From Calonectria ilicicola (Eukaryota > Ascomycota > Sordariomycetes > Hypocreales > Nectriaceae): 64,000 nucleotides of DNA. The notes under the pieces were generated by a model. The model was not told where the DNA came from. It did no database searches and saw only the letters and a program-made list of their open reading frames with translations. Of the stretch, positions 38,338-51,700 are shown piece after piece. The stretch spans positions 4,836,001-4,900,000 of the forward strand of contig CP085827.1 in NCBI GenBank assembly GCA_020809705.1. Reading direction: 5' to 3'. Every line of letters starts with the position of its first letter. The stretch's first letter is position 1. A program made the position numbers and the translations under genes.

Positions 38338-39375
38338 TTAGAAGTCGCCGCCACCAAAGTCGGCACCATCATCTGTGAGGCGGGTTAGCTAACTGGGTCT
38401 TCCGAATAAAAAAAGAATGCTGACTTACCGAAACCTTGATCATATGCTTGGTCTTCGTGGTCGTCAATAGCATCGGCAATTAGAGCACCACCAATTAGAC
38501 CGGCACCGAGACCTAGGGCTGCGCCTCCGGCCATGCCCATGCCGCTGCCCTTCTTCTTGCCCTGCTGTTGCTGCTGACCGTAGTATCCGCCCTGCTGCTG
38601 GCCGTAGCCACCGTAGCCTCCAGGTGCGCCGCCGTACTGCTGTTGGCCGTAGGGCTGCTGGTTGTAGTATCCTCCTGGGGGACCCTGTCCGTAGCCCTGC
38701 TGGGGATAGCCCTGTTGCTGGCCGTAGTACTGTTGCTGCTGCTGACCATAACCACCGCCATACTGGCCACCATACTGACCGCCGCCATACTGGCCGCTTT
38801 GTGAACCACCTCCAGCCATCTGCTTTCCCTTTCCGAGAAGCTTGCCTAGGAATCCACCACCGCTCTTCCCTCTATCTCGTGCGGGAAGCTCATTGGGATA
38901 GGAGTTCTGACCGGGGGCTGGGCCTTGGCCGCCGTAGCCGGGAGGGGCAGAGGAGCTGCCACGGGCGCGGGCATCTTCTTCAGCCTGAAGCTGGGCTGCA
39001 AGCTTGGCGTCCTCCTCCTCTTGGTTGGAGGGGCCGCCACCGGCTCTGTTGACTGGGTCGTCGTAGGGGTTCTTCTTCATATCGGTTGGGGCGGGGCCGT
39101 CGCCCGGTGCGTATCCAGGAGGAGGACCTGCGGGGGCGCCCTCACCATAGGGGGGGAATGCGGGAGCCGTAGGCTTGTCCCATTGTGATTGCTTGGTGTG
39201 AACATTTACGTAGTACCTGCGAGGCGCGAATTGTTAGAGGTGAGATGCGACGTGGCGGGGAGCATGTATGTACGAACCATTCCTTGTACTGTTCGTTCCA
39301 TCGCACCACCCAGCCCTCGGGAACTTCGGGGGCCCTGGGCGGCGGGGGGCCAGATGGGGGAGCAAAGTCGGCCAT
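38338..39375 (-). CDS. WW-domain protein with Gly/Gln/Tyr-rich tail (Wwm1-like)
   Basis: Three exons (39375-39278, 39216-38429, 38372-38338) give 306 residues. The WW domain spans residues about 18-48 and is split by the first intron: 'EVPEGWVVRWNEQYKEWYYV' then 'NVHTKQSQWDKP', with both signature Trp residues and the Tyr-Tyr core. A Pro-rich spacer is followed by 'NQEEEDAKLAAQLQAEEDAR', a basic Gly-rich patch ('FLGKLLGKGKQMAGGG'), and about 100 residues of Gly/Gln/Tyr repeats (YGQQ, GGQY, QQQYYGQ). A Gly/Ala-rich hydrophobic stretch ('GMAGGAALGLGAGLIGGALI') and the acidic end DDGADFGGGDF close it. The layout matches yeast Wwm1, known for interaction with the metacaspase Mca1. The target here is unknown. 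Confidence 0.8.
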
Positions 39376-41066
39376 GGATGAGGGAGATAGAATAGAAAGC
39401 GGTAGAGTGAGACGGTGAGTATACGAAGAGCGTGCGCGCGATGTAGGAGTTGTTCGCGGGATAAAGATGAGGGGAGAGGACGAGTCTTGTGACTTTAAGA
39501 CGAGTTGGATGCACGATGTATATTGAAAGGCAAAGCAAAGGAAGAGGAGTACGAAGACAGGTAGGCCGGCACTTTATTAATACACCTGGAGGGCTCCGTT
39601 GGCGGCCTGCAAAAGTCTAGCAGTGGACCGGACTGTTCGCTCTACACAGGTGCTGTCCATCTAGGCGCATCCATACACGTCCATGGAAATGGAGGGGTTC
39701 ATGGCACATGGGCCCTGGACGGTCGCTCTGCCCCTCCCGACACGCCAGCGCCGTGGATCCGCGATGGTGTCAGTGGCACCCTTTGGGTGGCACAGCCCCG
39801 TCAGGCCTGCCAAGCTTGCCCCGATGCTTCCCTTGCGTCGCGGCTTCAACGGGCCGCCAAGCTGTCGAGGCCTCAGGTGGTTGGCTCACTTGATGATGGG
39901 CTGCTCACCTGTGTCCTTGGGAGTCAAGGGGTGCTCTGTTAATTAGTGCATATGCCAAGCTTGTACGCATGTCACTGCTTGGTGATATGCTGCCCATGTC
40001 GCTGCAGCAGCACTGACCCACCAAACCGCTCGCTGTCGAAGCCAACCCCGCGATCCGGAGGAGGGAATTCCACCGTCCACTCAGTTTGCCCTCATGCCGC
40101 GTTGCGCAACAAGGGAAACCAAAACCCTGCACTGGATGTCACGGTGCGGCACGTCGAGACAATGGGCTGCCTCGCATTCTGTTTCAGTGAATTCCCGTTT
40201 GCCTCTGCCCAGTCGTCACTCATTTCCTCCCCGGGTACCGGCAGATCCGCGTTCAAGCTAGATCTGGAAGCTAGCCACATGCGCCACACTAGACGCGAGT
40301 GCAAGAGTGGCGATGGGGGCTTTGCGGGAGCCCGATTCCAAATTGCTCTCGGATAGTCTTTTGGACCACCTTGGCTGTGGCGGTGCATTCGAATGACTCT
40401 CCTCTTTCAGCGCAGCAGGAGGGGTTGTACACGATAGAAGAAGAGAGAAGATGTATTTCGCAAGCATGGAATCACCTAGATGGCCCCTCTTTTCTAGGCC
40501 TGGCGGTGCCAAGCGGTGACATGTTGCTGGCCTGGACAGGGGAGTTTGCGGTGGCTGGAGAAGGCGAGCAAAATAAACACGTAAACTGAAAGAGAATGAC
40601 CCCATAATTGATATTTTTATTAATCGCGATACCAATTTTGATCAAGATTACTCTTCTAAGTTAATATGCAATGGAAGTGTTGCGATTTGCATCGTGCATC
40701 CGGCATCCACTTGAGTGGGTGCCTGAAAGGGTCCTGTACATCAAGTGTGGCGATTACGCTTGGCGATTACGCTTAATTGATCTTGGCACCATTAACATTT
40801 GGTCTGAACTCAAGTGTCATCATTCAATCAATATTACCATGATGCAATCACTGCAAAATATAACAACGACCCCATCATATTATTTTCCCAAGCTCAACCC
40901 GTCAGGACATCACCGCAAGATTGCCGTACAGCCGTGGATCCAATTTTTTGACCTTCATTACACACATGGGTATCAGCCGTAAACCATGACCTCCCCACTG
41001 CAGTCGCCTCTTTCATAATCCGTCTCGTTTAAGGGCGTCGTATGTGCCGACATGAGATGGCTGGCT
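39376..41066. other. Intergenic
   Basis: This covers the promoter region of the WW-domain gene (minus, 39376 to about 39900) and the 3' flank of the LtrA-like gene. The stretch 40600-40900 is AT-rich. No gene was recognised. Confidence 0.5.
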
Positions 41067-42451
41067 TTACTCGTTCAAAGCTTCGGTATCGCTCTCGGGG
41101 GGAGGGTGTCGGTCCGTCCAAGGCTCAAACACACTCCACGTCTTTGATAATCCACCGACAGTCTCCCAGATCAAGAGGAAAGCAAAGAGACCCATGATCA
41201 CCCACATGAGATCTTCGGCATTAAGATGCTCGTGAGTCAATGGGAGGAGGATGAGGATTATTGAAACCACCAGCCGCATGCCGATTCTCGGGAGTTGACT
41301 CAACATCAAATCCTCCTCTCCCTCGACACGGTATAGCATTCCGTATATCCACAAGCAGAACATACCCACACCCAGGCCCCCTCCGAGGAGCCACCTCTGT
41401 CCATCCTCGAATTCCTCAACGCCAGTACTCGCAGCTGCTATGTGACCACCGATCAAGAACGACGCAGAGAGAGGCAGATGAAGCAGAAAGAAACCGAAAG
41501 CGGTCCAGGCAGATCGCCGGATGGGGTGTGTGGCCTGGACACTACCATCGCCACTAGCGTATATCCAATTGAGGCTGAAAGCGATAATGAGGGTGCAGGC
41601 GGCTTTGGCATATCCGGATGTCAAACCAATGCCAGTCTTGTTACCGACAATGATGCTGTAGGTGAATTCACCAAGAATAATAATGAAGAATGCAGCCATG
41701 CGGTCAACTTCGTGCGCAATGTCTACAGCTGTGCTGTAAGTGAGCTTGAGCTTATTCTTGATCCACGGGCTGAGCGTCAAGGCCCAAGTGATTTCCTGGT
41801 AGAAGATGGCAACTGTGACGACGGCGACCTTGGCTCGGATGCTGACGCTTTCGAAGAACAGGGGAATCACAATCAGCAGACCAACAAACATGAAGCCAGC
41901 CATTAGGCGGGCCTGAGTGCGGTGCTGGTATGCAGCAAACGAAGTAACCAGAAATGTGCACATGGTGGTGAATCTGGCGACCAGGTAGGCGCCGGCGGTG
42001 GTGCGGAGGGCGTGGATATCCTCGTCAGCGGCGTTGGCGTTGTTGGCGTACAACACTAGCAGAGCCATGACCCAGAGGATGACGAGGCGCTGCAGCAAGT
42101 CATCGGTGTAGTAGGAATTCATGATTTCGCGCAAATCGACCCAGATATGCCACGCCGGCGTGAACACAAGAAGATACTTGACGAGGTGCTTGCCGTCCGT
42201 ATGCTCGGTGAGCTCGTCGCTGAAGTTGGCCACCATGGCGACGTCTAGTGCGCGTTAGCTTGTTCAATCCGTGAAGCAATTGAGCGTGCCGACTTACACA
42301 AAAGATCGAGGAACAGCTCAAAGCGCCCGGCCTGGCGCTCCTCCTCGTTCTCCTTGTACAGGCGACCTTTGTAGAACCATTGCAGGGCGCGGGGCTTCTT
42401 GACGGCGTAACATGACGCCTTGGCGTTTTCCTGGAGCTCGTTGCAATTCAT
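41067..42451 (-). CDS. LtrA-like (low temperature requirement A) membrane protein
   Basis: Two exons (42451-42298, 42244-41067) join at phase 1, creating the Tyr of 'FELFLDLLYVAMVANFSDEL'. The product has 443 residues with about ten hydrophobic segments. The early phrase 'ALQWFYKGRLYKENEEERQA', then 'FELFLDLLYVAMVANF' and the acidic 'WHIWVDLREIMNSYYTDDLL', are the hallmarks of the LtrA family, first described in Listeria and common in fungi. Later 'HEVDRMAAFFIIILGEFTYS' carries the conserved His-Glu...Glu pattern of the family. The function is unclear; some LtrA-like proteins were proposed to be transporters or membrane stress proteins. The start is the first ATG after an in-frame stop. Confidence 0.85.
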
Positions 42452-44721
42452 CTTGGGCGATGGCGAGCCGGCCGAATTGACCACGGGTGCGAAGGATCAA
42501 GTCCAATTCAATGAGGGGGGGAGGGGAGACGTCGCCATCTTAAAGCTTCGGGAGCAAAACGTTCGGTCCAACACTAGTTTATCAATGCAGTTGGATGGTG
42601 TTCTTTTTGCCCGTGAGCTACTCTAGTTTGGGGCTTCCCGAGCTGTTGCAACCCCAGCTAGGTGGCTGACTGACCATTACCAACATGATGACATCCTTAT
42701 GTTTATACGAGTAAGCGAGAAAAAAAGATTTCCCATCCCCGACATGGCAGCCAATCCATGCCAGATCTGGGCCACATGCGACGCAATGCTCCAGCCCTGT
42801 AACCCACTTGAGATTAGGTTGGGATCCATCTACAGGCACAGATGCATCGGGGGACCACCATGACAGGCTTCCCCAACGGCCCGAACTGCGACTCTGGGCC
42901 CCGGACCAGTTTCTTCGTCTGCGATTGCTCATCAATCCAAAAACCTAGACGTGAATTGGCAAGCGTCGATGAGAAAAAACATGCTTATTCTAAGGTTGTT
43001 TTTTCTTTCTTTCCTGTTCCAACCTGTCGCCTTCGAATTGGGTCAATTCCCCCGTGTGTCACATGGTTCCCACCAGGCGGCCGCCCTGTCTCCGCAGTTG
43101 TCAATAGAAGTCCGGGCCCTCTTCACTGAGAGAATCTGACTCGTCCGGCACCTACACTTTCGGCATTACACCGACAAGTCAGCATTATTAAGGCCCGACT
43201 TGCTCGCTGCCAAGACCAAAAAAAGGGCTGGATGAGGTAGAGTGAGCCATGCAATACTGGCATCGACTCGGTCTCCTGGTATTACACAGGCAGAAATCAA
43301 GCCCGGCTTTGCTTCACGCGACACGTTATCACCGTGTGGCAGGAGAAACTCCAATCAATAGGATTGCCTGCCGCGATGAGGCCCAAGCCAACGGTCGAGA
43401 CCGCGGCGACGAATTGGGCCAGCGCCTTGCAGGTAAGGCTGAGTTTAGGCCTGTGGCGGAGGCAGCTGGCATCAAGCCACAGTTGGTTCAATCTGGCATC
43501 AGTCGGTGACATGCCATGATTCTTCATCTTCCCAAGTGTTCATCTTCCCCAGCCATCATTGGAGCATGTGATATTCAGAGGAAGCAGAGGGTTTGTGAAT
43601 GGTTGATGTCACATGAGACACCCGCGGAATGACGGCTCCTTGGGTGGCGCCCATCTCATAATCTGGTCGGTGAGTTGGTGGCCCAGCCTCGGCGCTCTTG
43701 AGGATGGATTGCTCCCTACTGTTGTTGTGATGAAGTGAAAAGAGAAAGGAGGAGATAAAGATGACGGAGACATAGTTGGGGGGATACCTCCAAGATACTA
43801 CCCCTAAACAATCGGTTGACGGGATGGGTATCACAAGAGTGTCGCTAGTAACATGACGCATGTATGCCGACATATTGCGTCGTGACATGTCTTACCTCGC
43901 CAAACTGAAATTTACATCATTGGCCATCAGTCTGAAGCGAGCAGTGAGGATCGTCATAAGGGACCAACTCTATCAATCTAACGCTGCAAAGGGGACTGCC
44001 AAAGATCCCTTCCGGCCCTATTTCAGCGCGCCACAAACTCCACCCAGGTTAGTTCCCTGAGATACCATGAGGGTAACGCGGCCTCTAGCGAAAAATGACG
44101 TCTGTCCCGAACCCGGGCAGCCGGCCAAAATGGAAGCCAAGAAGCTAAGAATCGAGGGCTAGTCTGTGGGCGTCCCGGGACGGAGATTTCTATAGGACAT
44201 GCCGTGGAGCAAATGCATGGTTTTGGAGATCTCCTTATGGTGATTGGCTACCCGGACGTCACTGCTTTTTATTCTGGGGCAGGCTTTTATCAACTGACCT
44301 GGTGCCTCGAAAGCCAAACCAATTAAAAAGCTGCATTTCGAAATGTTAGTGGAATGATGCCAGACCCTGATAAGGCAGTGTTCTCCTAGCTACATAGCAC
44401 AACTCCTATCATCCGAAGCGCCACGGTGATCGCTTCTCGCTAACACATGTGTCTCAGCGCGGGGAGAAGGAGGCGCCACAAGTGACACGGGACGGGCCAA
44501 TCTCGCCTGGTCCTTGTACTTGCGTCAATTGAGCTGAAAACCTGGACTAGTGCAGGTAGCAGCATTGGCACAAGGATCCGCGGTGGCTGATCGTCTCCCC
44601 GTGCCGTCCCACCCGAACGGAATTCACCATGGAGTTGTACAAGCAGTCGAGTAGATGAATATATATCAAGTGCGACCCAGGTCAGAATCAATGTTCCCAA
44701 GCATACCCATCTTATAACAAA
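42452..44721. other. Intergenic, divergent promoters
   Basis: This lies between the minus-strand LtrA-like gene and the plus-strand histidine phosphatase. No open frame with domain features, no RNA gene and no evident repeat was found. It marks the change from conserved housekeeping genes on the left to less conserved genes on the right. Confidence 0.5.
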
Positions 44722-45361
44722 ATGAAGATCCCCCACCTCTTATACGCCTCTGGCCTTGCGGTCAACCAGCCGACCGTCTATCTTATCCGCCACGGAGAGA
44801 AGCCCCCCGTGGGCGACGGGTTAAATTCGGTCGGGGAGCAGCGAGCTCAATGTTTACGAGAAGTCTTCGGCGCTCAGTCCGAGTTCAATATTAGTTATAT
44901 TCTTGCCGAGGAGTGGCAGCGAGACAGTATGTAAAGCCTACCATTTTTATGGCCATCTATCTGACAAACACCTCCCGAACTATTAGACGGCAAAGGAAAG
45001 CGAGCTTATGACACCGTCGTGCCCCTCTCCCAAGACCTCAATCTCCCCATCAGCCAGGCCTGTGGCAGGAACGATGTTGACTGCATCGCTGAGACCGTGC
45101 GCAACTATCAGGGCGAGGGCAATATTATCATCTCGTAAGTGCCAATTTCTAGAGATTGGGTGTGTATTAAGCTTACGATTTGTCTTTAGTTGGAACCACC
45201 ACAACATGGAGAGAATCCAGAGAGCGCTGGGTACAGAAAACCCCACAGAGTGTCCAGACGACAGATTTGATCTGATTTGGACAATTCCATATCCATACGA
45301 CAAGGTCACATCCAAGGTTTCCGAAAAGTGCCCGGGCCTAGATGATTTCAGAGAATTATGA
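44722..45361 (+). CDS. Histidine phosphatase (phosphoglycerate mutase-like) family protein
   Basis: Three exons (44722-44926, 44987-45134, 45190-45361) give 174 residues. The N-terminal 'QPTVYLIRHGEKPPVGDGLN' carries the RHG motif with the catalytic, phospho-accepting His, followed by 'LNSVGEQRAQCLREVFG', the usual second element. 'NIIISWNHHNMERIQRAL' provides the second conserved His region. At 174 residues it is shorter than cofactor-dependent phosphoglycerate mutase and belongs to the small fungal branch of the superfamily with unknown substrates. The protein has no signal peptide and is probably cytosolic. The next plus-strand gene is a Zn2Cys6 regulator 0.8 kb downstream. Confidence 0.8.
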
Positions 45362-46174
45362 TTTATGAATAGAGGATACCATGTTCACCATACTTGCCGT
45401 GGTGATCATCCGGCAGCATTGATGTGTCGGCTTGACGATTAGCTTACGTTCTCGGTCATCAGCGATGCCGACGATGCTAAATAGCCTTAATGGCCTTTGT
45501 GTGTGTGTATACTTAATAATGAATAAGACATGAGAAGCCAACGACGACGAAGCAAGTATTCTACGAAGTGTGGGCGTGACGAGCAAGATGTCCATGTGAA
45601 TGGGTTGTAACACTCTGACAATACTAGGACATCAATACTATCTAGATAGTTTTATCTATTTGCCTAGAAACGCGAAATTTAAAGTTGCCTGTGAGTGGTT
45701 GGGGCACTGTCAAAGATCTTCCTCAGCGACTACCTGCTCTTCCATTAACCAAACAGAAAGCGTTACGCCATTGGTGTTGGGTGGAATTAATTGAGGTCAC
45801 TCGCAAGGGATGCTTTCCCCGTCAATCCGCGTTTATCCAATCCACTGATTGGGTGAATTTGGTAACATTGCGACTCTAGCGAAAAACCATCAGTTTCCAC
45901 ACAAGCTAAGTCACGCAGACTGCATGATCCTGGTCACCAGCACATGATACGGGTATGGTACGGGTCTGGGGCACTCCAGTGAGTTCACTGAACGCTCTTC
46001 ACAATAGGACCCGCTCGTACCTGAGCACTAAAGCGAATGCGAAAGCGAGAGCGCGACCGATCATGTCGGGGTTCTTCACGGTATTTGGGGCATCGAATGC
46101 CCCTCTACCTAAAGTTTGTCCCATTTGTACCAGTCGCTGAGGTTTTTTGCAATCTGGTGTTACTCTTGGCGAAG
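45362..46174. other. Intergenic: promoter of the Zn2Cys6 gene
   Basis: There is a TG microsatellite-like tract near 45496-45510 and a GCGAAAGCGA-type short repeat at 46031-46055. No gene was recognised. Confidence 0.45.
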
Positions 46175-47649
46175 ATGGAATACCGGGGAAAGCGACTTGG
46201 GCACAAGAAGTCACGGACTGGCTGCGTCCGCTGCAAGCAACGGCATGTCAAGGTAAGACTATATATCATGTCCCCCCCGGTTATCATGACTGACGACTCG
46301 AGTCGCAACCCTAGTGCGATGAACAGCGCCCGTGTTCAGCATGCTTGAGGTTCGGCGAGGTTTGTAGCTTGCTTTTAGACCAAGCCCAGCATCATCCTGA
46401 ATCCCATAAAAAGAAATCCCCAGCACCAACTCCCAGGACTGCCAGATCTCGGTCTAAACCTTCAACTGGCTCGTGTCAACCCCAGCAGCCAACACCCGAC
46501 AACCTGCGAGATGACTCCACCGCCCCAACCTCACCCCCCAACGAGTTGCCATTAACTACAGCTGCCTCTCCGTCGACGCCGGCCAGCTGGAAGGATGACA
46601 CTTTATACATTCACTCTTCCATGACCTGGATGCAAAGCTTGCGACTGATCCATCATTACGATACAGCTGTGTGGCAGACAATTTCTCATAATGAAGAAAC
46701 GAGGAATATCTGGAGATTTACGGTTCCCCAGACTGCGTTTGCTAATGTATGATGATGAGAAGCAAGAACCCTTTTTTGTGAATTTGTACTAAAAAAAGTC
46801 TAGGAATATCTCATGCATGGGCTGTTAGCAGTGTCAGCTTTGCATTATGCCCAAGCTCACCCCGATGAAAGAGACGAATATATTCTCATCTCAACTCACT
46901 ATTCAAGTCTTGCCCTGCAATATTTCACGACACAGTTGGGGGATATTACACAGGAAAATTTTGAGCCTGCATTTTTCCTAGCTACATGCATCTTCATGTG
47001 GACTTTATACTCTTTTTCTGACCCTCACCCAAGCGCTAAACCGGTTACAACTGCGGAGATAGCACAGTCATTTAAGCTCTTGCATGGAATCAAAAGCATT
47101 TTTGATTCACGGCCAGAAGGTTGGGTCGCAGATGGCCCACTGGAGCCTTTGTTTCAACAGTGGGATGTCGACGTTAAGGTGGTAAGAGAAGGTCCTTTTC
47201 ATATGCAAATGGATAAGATATATGAACTTGCTCGGGATCTCACTCCTTCATTCGACATCATCAACACGCAATCATCGTGTTTACTGGCTATTGAGACCCT
47301 AAGAACTACATATGCAGCCTGCTGTTCTGGGGATCTACCAAAGCATGCGCAACGAATATGGTTTTGGCCAGCGACTTTGACACAGGTGTTCGTTGATCTA
47401 ATAAGTTCAAATCACCCAGTAGCTTTGGTCATTTTGGCACATTATGCGGCATTGGCAAGATCATTCGAAAATTGGAACCAGGTTAGTTTTGGGTGGGGAG
47501 TTAAGGCACTCAATGCAATTGAGAGCTGTATTGACGATGAATGGCGGAAATGGATTGCCTGGCCGGCCAAGTCTCTGCGAGAGGGCATTGATGTTTACGA
47601 CATGGAACTACATGATACCCAAAAGGATGGGCAGAGTTCTCTCCTTTGA
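46175..47649 (+). CDS. Zn2Cys6 transcription factor
   Basis: Three exons (46175-46252, 46315-46746, 46804-47649) give 451 residues. The zinc cluster lies at residues about 17-43 and is interrupted by the first intron: 'GCVRCKQRHVKCDEQRPCSA', then 'CLRFGEVC', fitting C-X2-C-X6-C-X5-C-X2-C-X6-C. A Ser/Pro/Thr-rich linker follows. The middle domain ('HSSMTWMQSLRLIHHYDTAV', 'QTISHNEETRNIWRFTVPQT', 'YLMHGLLAVSALHYAQAHPD') is the fungal-specific regulatory domain of the Upc2/Ecm22-like group. The zinc-cluster domain binds CGG-containing sites. The target genes are unknown; the histidine phosphatase upstream is the nearest same-strand neighbour. Splice sites are canonical and all phase 0. Confidence 0.88.
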
Positions 47650-48703
47650 AAATTTATTAAATGATTGACTGCTGGAATGCTATTTATTGCCTAGGTTTTC
47701 TTAGTCTCATTGGAAGAGTTAATGTCTCCGGATGTAATCGTGCAAAAAGATCGATGCGCCCATGGCGGCTATTGAGTAAATTTATCTTCAAAAAAACATA
47801 TGTTTGTTCTAGTTTCATAAAAGAAAAAGGAGGAGAGGAATTTTGTGATGACAAGGTGGCATTAATTGCGGCTACAACATGCGACAAGGGATGGAGGAGG
47901 CTGAAAGGGTGTATTATACGTTTTATGCCTTGCGTTTTGAAAGGGAACCAAAGACGGGCTCGGTAGTAACATGGCCAAGAAATTATTCTTGGTTCCGAAT
48001 TGCTCAGGCTAATCTCTGTCCCTCCGGGGCTATTGCCTAATCTTCTCAGATGCAGGCCGCAGCTGCATGCAAGAATTCTTAGCTGCGCAAAGGTGGCTAC
48101 AATAAGCCGACAGGCAGACTCAGCCCCACCATTCAGTCAGCCTGCCGCCCGATAACTGGAAATACAGCTGGAAATTAGCGGGCGCCCCTTCGCTCGCTTT
48201 GGCCTATTTCATCGAGCATGTCGTGCCGTGCTTTAGCGTTGGGGGACGCTGATGGTTGTATCATTTCAGCCGATGGAGCGGCAAAGGCGCCGATCTAAGC
48301 TGAATACAAGACACAAGCTAATCCAAGCGCCTCCTTGCGTCGGGCCCCAAGGGAGAGCTCTACCAACTCGGTCTGGACCCAGAGATGTCTGTATTTCACC
48401 GCCGGGTTCCAGCAGGCATTCACTTATCGGGAGTAGATACCGTGTAAGAGTGGCGTGGTCGAATGCTCCAGGCTCGCCAGTGTTACAGCGTGATGCAGTT
48501 GGTTGCCACCCCCGCCCGCTCACGAGGGATGGCAGCCCTGAAATACAGCGCAGTCAGCCCCAGTTCTTGGCCAAGTCATTAGGGAAAGCAGAAGGCCTAG
48601 GACGGGAGCCGCGGGTCGGTTGCCTCCGCTGCTCACACGCGACATGTATTAACCTTGGATGTTCCACCTACTCTCCCTCTACAACCAAAAGCAGATCCGA
48701 AAA
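47650..48703. other. Intergenic
   Basis: This holds the 3' flank of the Zn2Cys6 gene and the promoter of the kinase gene. An AT-rich segment with A runs lies at 47780-47830. No gene was recognised. Confidence 0.45.
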
Positions 48704-51700
48704 ATGGCGGCGGCAACGTATGAGTCTATCTTGGATGAGATTTATAAGCAGCTGTTATCGAAACTAGAGAGAAGAGATGATGAAAGCCTCCGCTTTATCG
48801 CTTCGGGGGCTACAGACACTGTCTTGGACAAGGATGTCCTGTTACGACTCTTTGCCACCCTTGAACCACTCGAACCGCCCCAGGATAGCGAGTTTAATGG
48901 GCGCGCTACTGCAATCACTGGTTATGAGTTCACTGAGAGGGTAGAGCAACGGAAGCTGCAGAGGTTTCTGGCCATCTTAATTTTCGCCTCATGCTCCATC
49001 GAAGCTACACGGCTATTCACTCGCAAGCTTGTAGCTAATAATACGTGGCCAATAACCTCCAGATCAGGCAGGCCGCTTGATTCCCTTCCCGCTGATCGAG
49101 ATGGTCTTGAAGAGCTTTTCGAAAATGATGATGTCACGATTGACAAGATACTGGCTGGACAAGCTTGTTTTTGCCCCGTTTCGATTGAAGGGCGCGAGAT
49201 CACTGTGAAGAATCCACAGTACAATAGATTTCCATACCTGAAAGCCCCAAAAGAGATTGGCAAAGGATCATTCGGCACAGTTTATAAGGTTCGCATCGCT
49301 AAAGGCTACTTCTACGACCCGGTCTCAAAGCAATGGAACAGCGATACACAACCACTAGCAAGAAAGGATTACACGATGAGCAAAGAATATAAAGACCAAG
49401 TTCATAAAGAACATAATGTTATCAACAGAATTATGGAAGGCGCAGCTGGGAAATGTCAAAATATTCTCGAGAGCTTTTGCAGTCTGAAGGTTGGCAATAC
49501 ATATAGTATTCTTATGCCACTTGCAATGTTTGATTTGCGTCATTACATGATGGAAGCCCACAAGGCAAATCCCGGCACGCCAGTTGCAAAGGCCAAAATG
49601 ATCCTGGCTGCGGAAGGATTAGCTGATGGGTTGCGGTTTTTGCACACCGGGATCCAATCCCCCGACAGAATGGAAGACCTTGTTTGCTACCACATGGATC
49701 TTAAACCCAACAACATCTTGCTATTCCGAGCCAACAGGGATAATCCGGAATCTGATGAGTTCATATGGAAACTAAGTGATTTCGGAATGGCTCGAGTCAA
49801 AGTTCGGCCCCGAGATGATGATAGAGGAACAGAGTCAAACTTCACATCTTGGTTCAAAAGAAATCAACCAGAAGACCCCACGACTTCTGCAACGGTAAAT
49901 CGCCGCGGAGAAGGAACATATCTTGCCCCTGAATCAATTTCAGCGGTCCCCAGCATGAAGACACCCAGTGATGTGTGGGCGCTTGGGTGTATTCTCAGCG
50001 TCTTGTTCACATATCTCGAACGAGGAAGCGTTGGGATCACTGCTTATCAAGAGCGCCGCTTCAGCGATCGCAATTCTGATGGTTTTGACCGGTTCTTTTT
50101 ACGTTCAAGGGTTTTTTCTCGTTCCCAAGCTCATCCAACGATTTCGAAATGGCATCGTGAGCTTGTGAGCCAAGCCACTGGCCGAAACCAGCAGGAGGGG
50201 AAAATTATCGAAAAATTCTTGAAATTCCTCGAGAATTCCGTTCTTAAAGCTGATCCACGGGACAGGTGTACTGCAAAGGTCGTGAGAGAAGAGTTGCTGG
50301 CTGCGTACAGACAATACAATAAGTTGCAATCCCGTCCTAGCACAGGGGAGGACAACTTGTTGAACAATTTGCAGCCCGATCCCGAGTATGAATATTCCTG
50401 TCTTGAAAAAAAGTATATATTGTGGGCTAACACGTAAATTTTACTCAGTGGCCAATCTGGGACAAAATCCGGCATTGAGATGTGGCGGGTATCGCCATTC
50501 GAGGCCTACAAAGGCTGTGAAATATCCCCAGACGGCACACTCGTCGTTTTCTGGACGGATATTAAACTGGTTCTCTTCACATCACAATCCATTCTCAGTG
50601 GAGGTTACGAAGCGAAGCCAGCAGATGAATTCACGCTTCCACTGCGAAACTGCATCTGGAAGAGCATCGCTCTGACAGAGAGATACCTTATCGCCTCTTT
50701 AACTGGGACAAATTTTCACGTAAGCCTGCTATCACCCCCCTACAAAGCAAAAGAGCTAAAGAGTAATTTTCAAAGTGTTATCTATTCAACCTTGAAGGTG
50801 GAATTCAAGTTGATTCGAATTTTTCAAGATGGCACCAGATTATCTTACCCCAACTACGTGAGATCCAGAAGATTGCCCTCTCACCAGAAGGCAATGTGGT
50901 TGCCTGTATATTGCGACACCCTGAGGGTGAAACAAACTCCCATCGCTTATTCCATGCCAAAGTCAGGGATTTAATCAAGATCGCCAGAAGGTACGTAGCC
51001 TATACGAAGCCAGGGTTTGTATCATTTCCAAGTTGCTGATAATCGACTCAGGCCAAGTGCTGTAATGAGCCCCGTCGAGGAAGTCCAATTCTCAGACATG
51101 TCAATAGGAGAACCTTGGTCAATTGTATCACTCGATCATTTGGGAGAAAATGTGACACATCTAATGTTCTCTTCCGAGAGTCGTCTTTATATTGCTATCC
51201 GCCCAAATCTCACAGGTCCAAGGCGTGAACATAAAACATTGATCATCTCAGTATCATTGTCTTCCAAAGAAATATCAATGCTCAGTATAGAGCCACGAGT
51301 AAGTTTTTATGATATTTACACAAGGAAATTCGTTATGCTCAGATCTAATGGGTATCTAGGGGTTTGACGGCGCCAATGCACTTGTCCCACTCTTCACAAC
51401 CTTCACTCCTATTCATGACGAACCTCCAAAATGCGCCGTAATCACGCGCGAAAAGAGCATGCAGATTCAAAATCTCACTCGAGCTGACCGATCCTGCGAT
51501 TTGCAGGTAGATACCATAAACTATCGGGTCTTGAACCTCATGATGGACCGGGAAAATGAAAGAATATTCGCGCTTGGGGCAAAATCAGCAAATAACCGGA
51601 TGCTGGTGCTCGAGATTCCCGTGCTTCGTCCCGGTAGCGAATTTTCGGCGAAAGAGATGGCCAAAATACAAAATTTATGGTACGGTGACGACTATATTTC

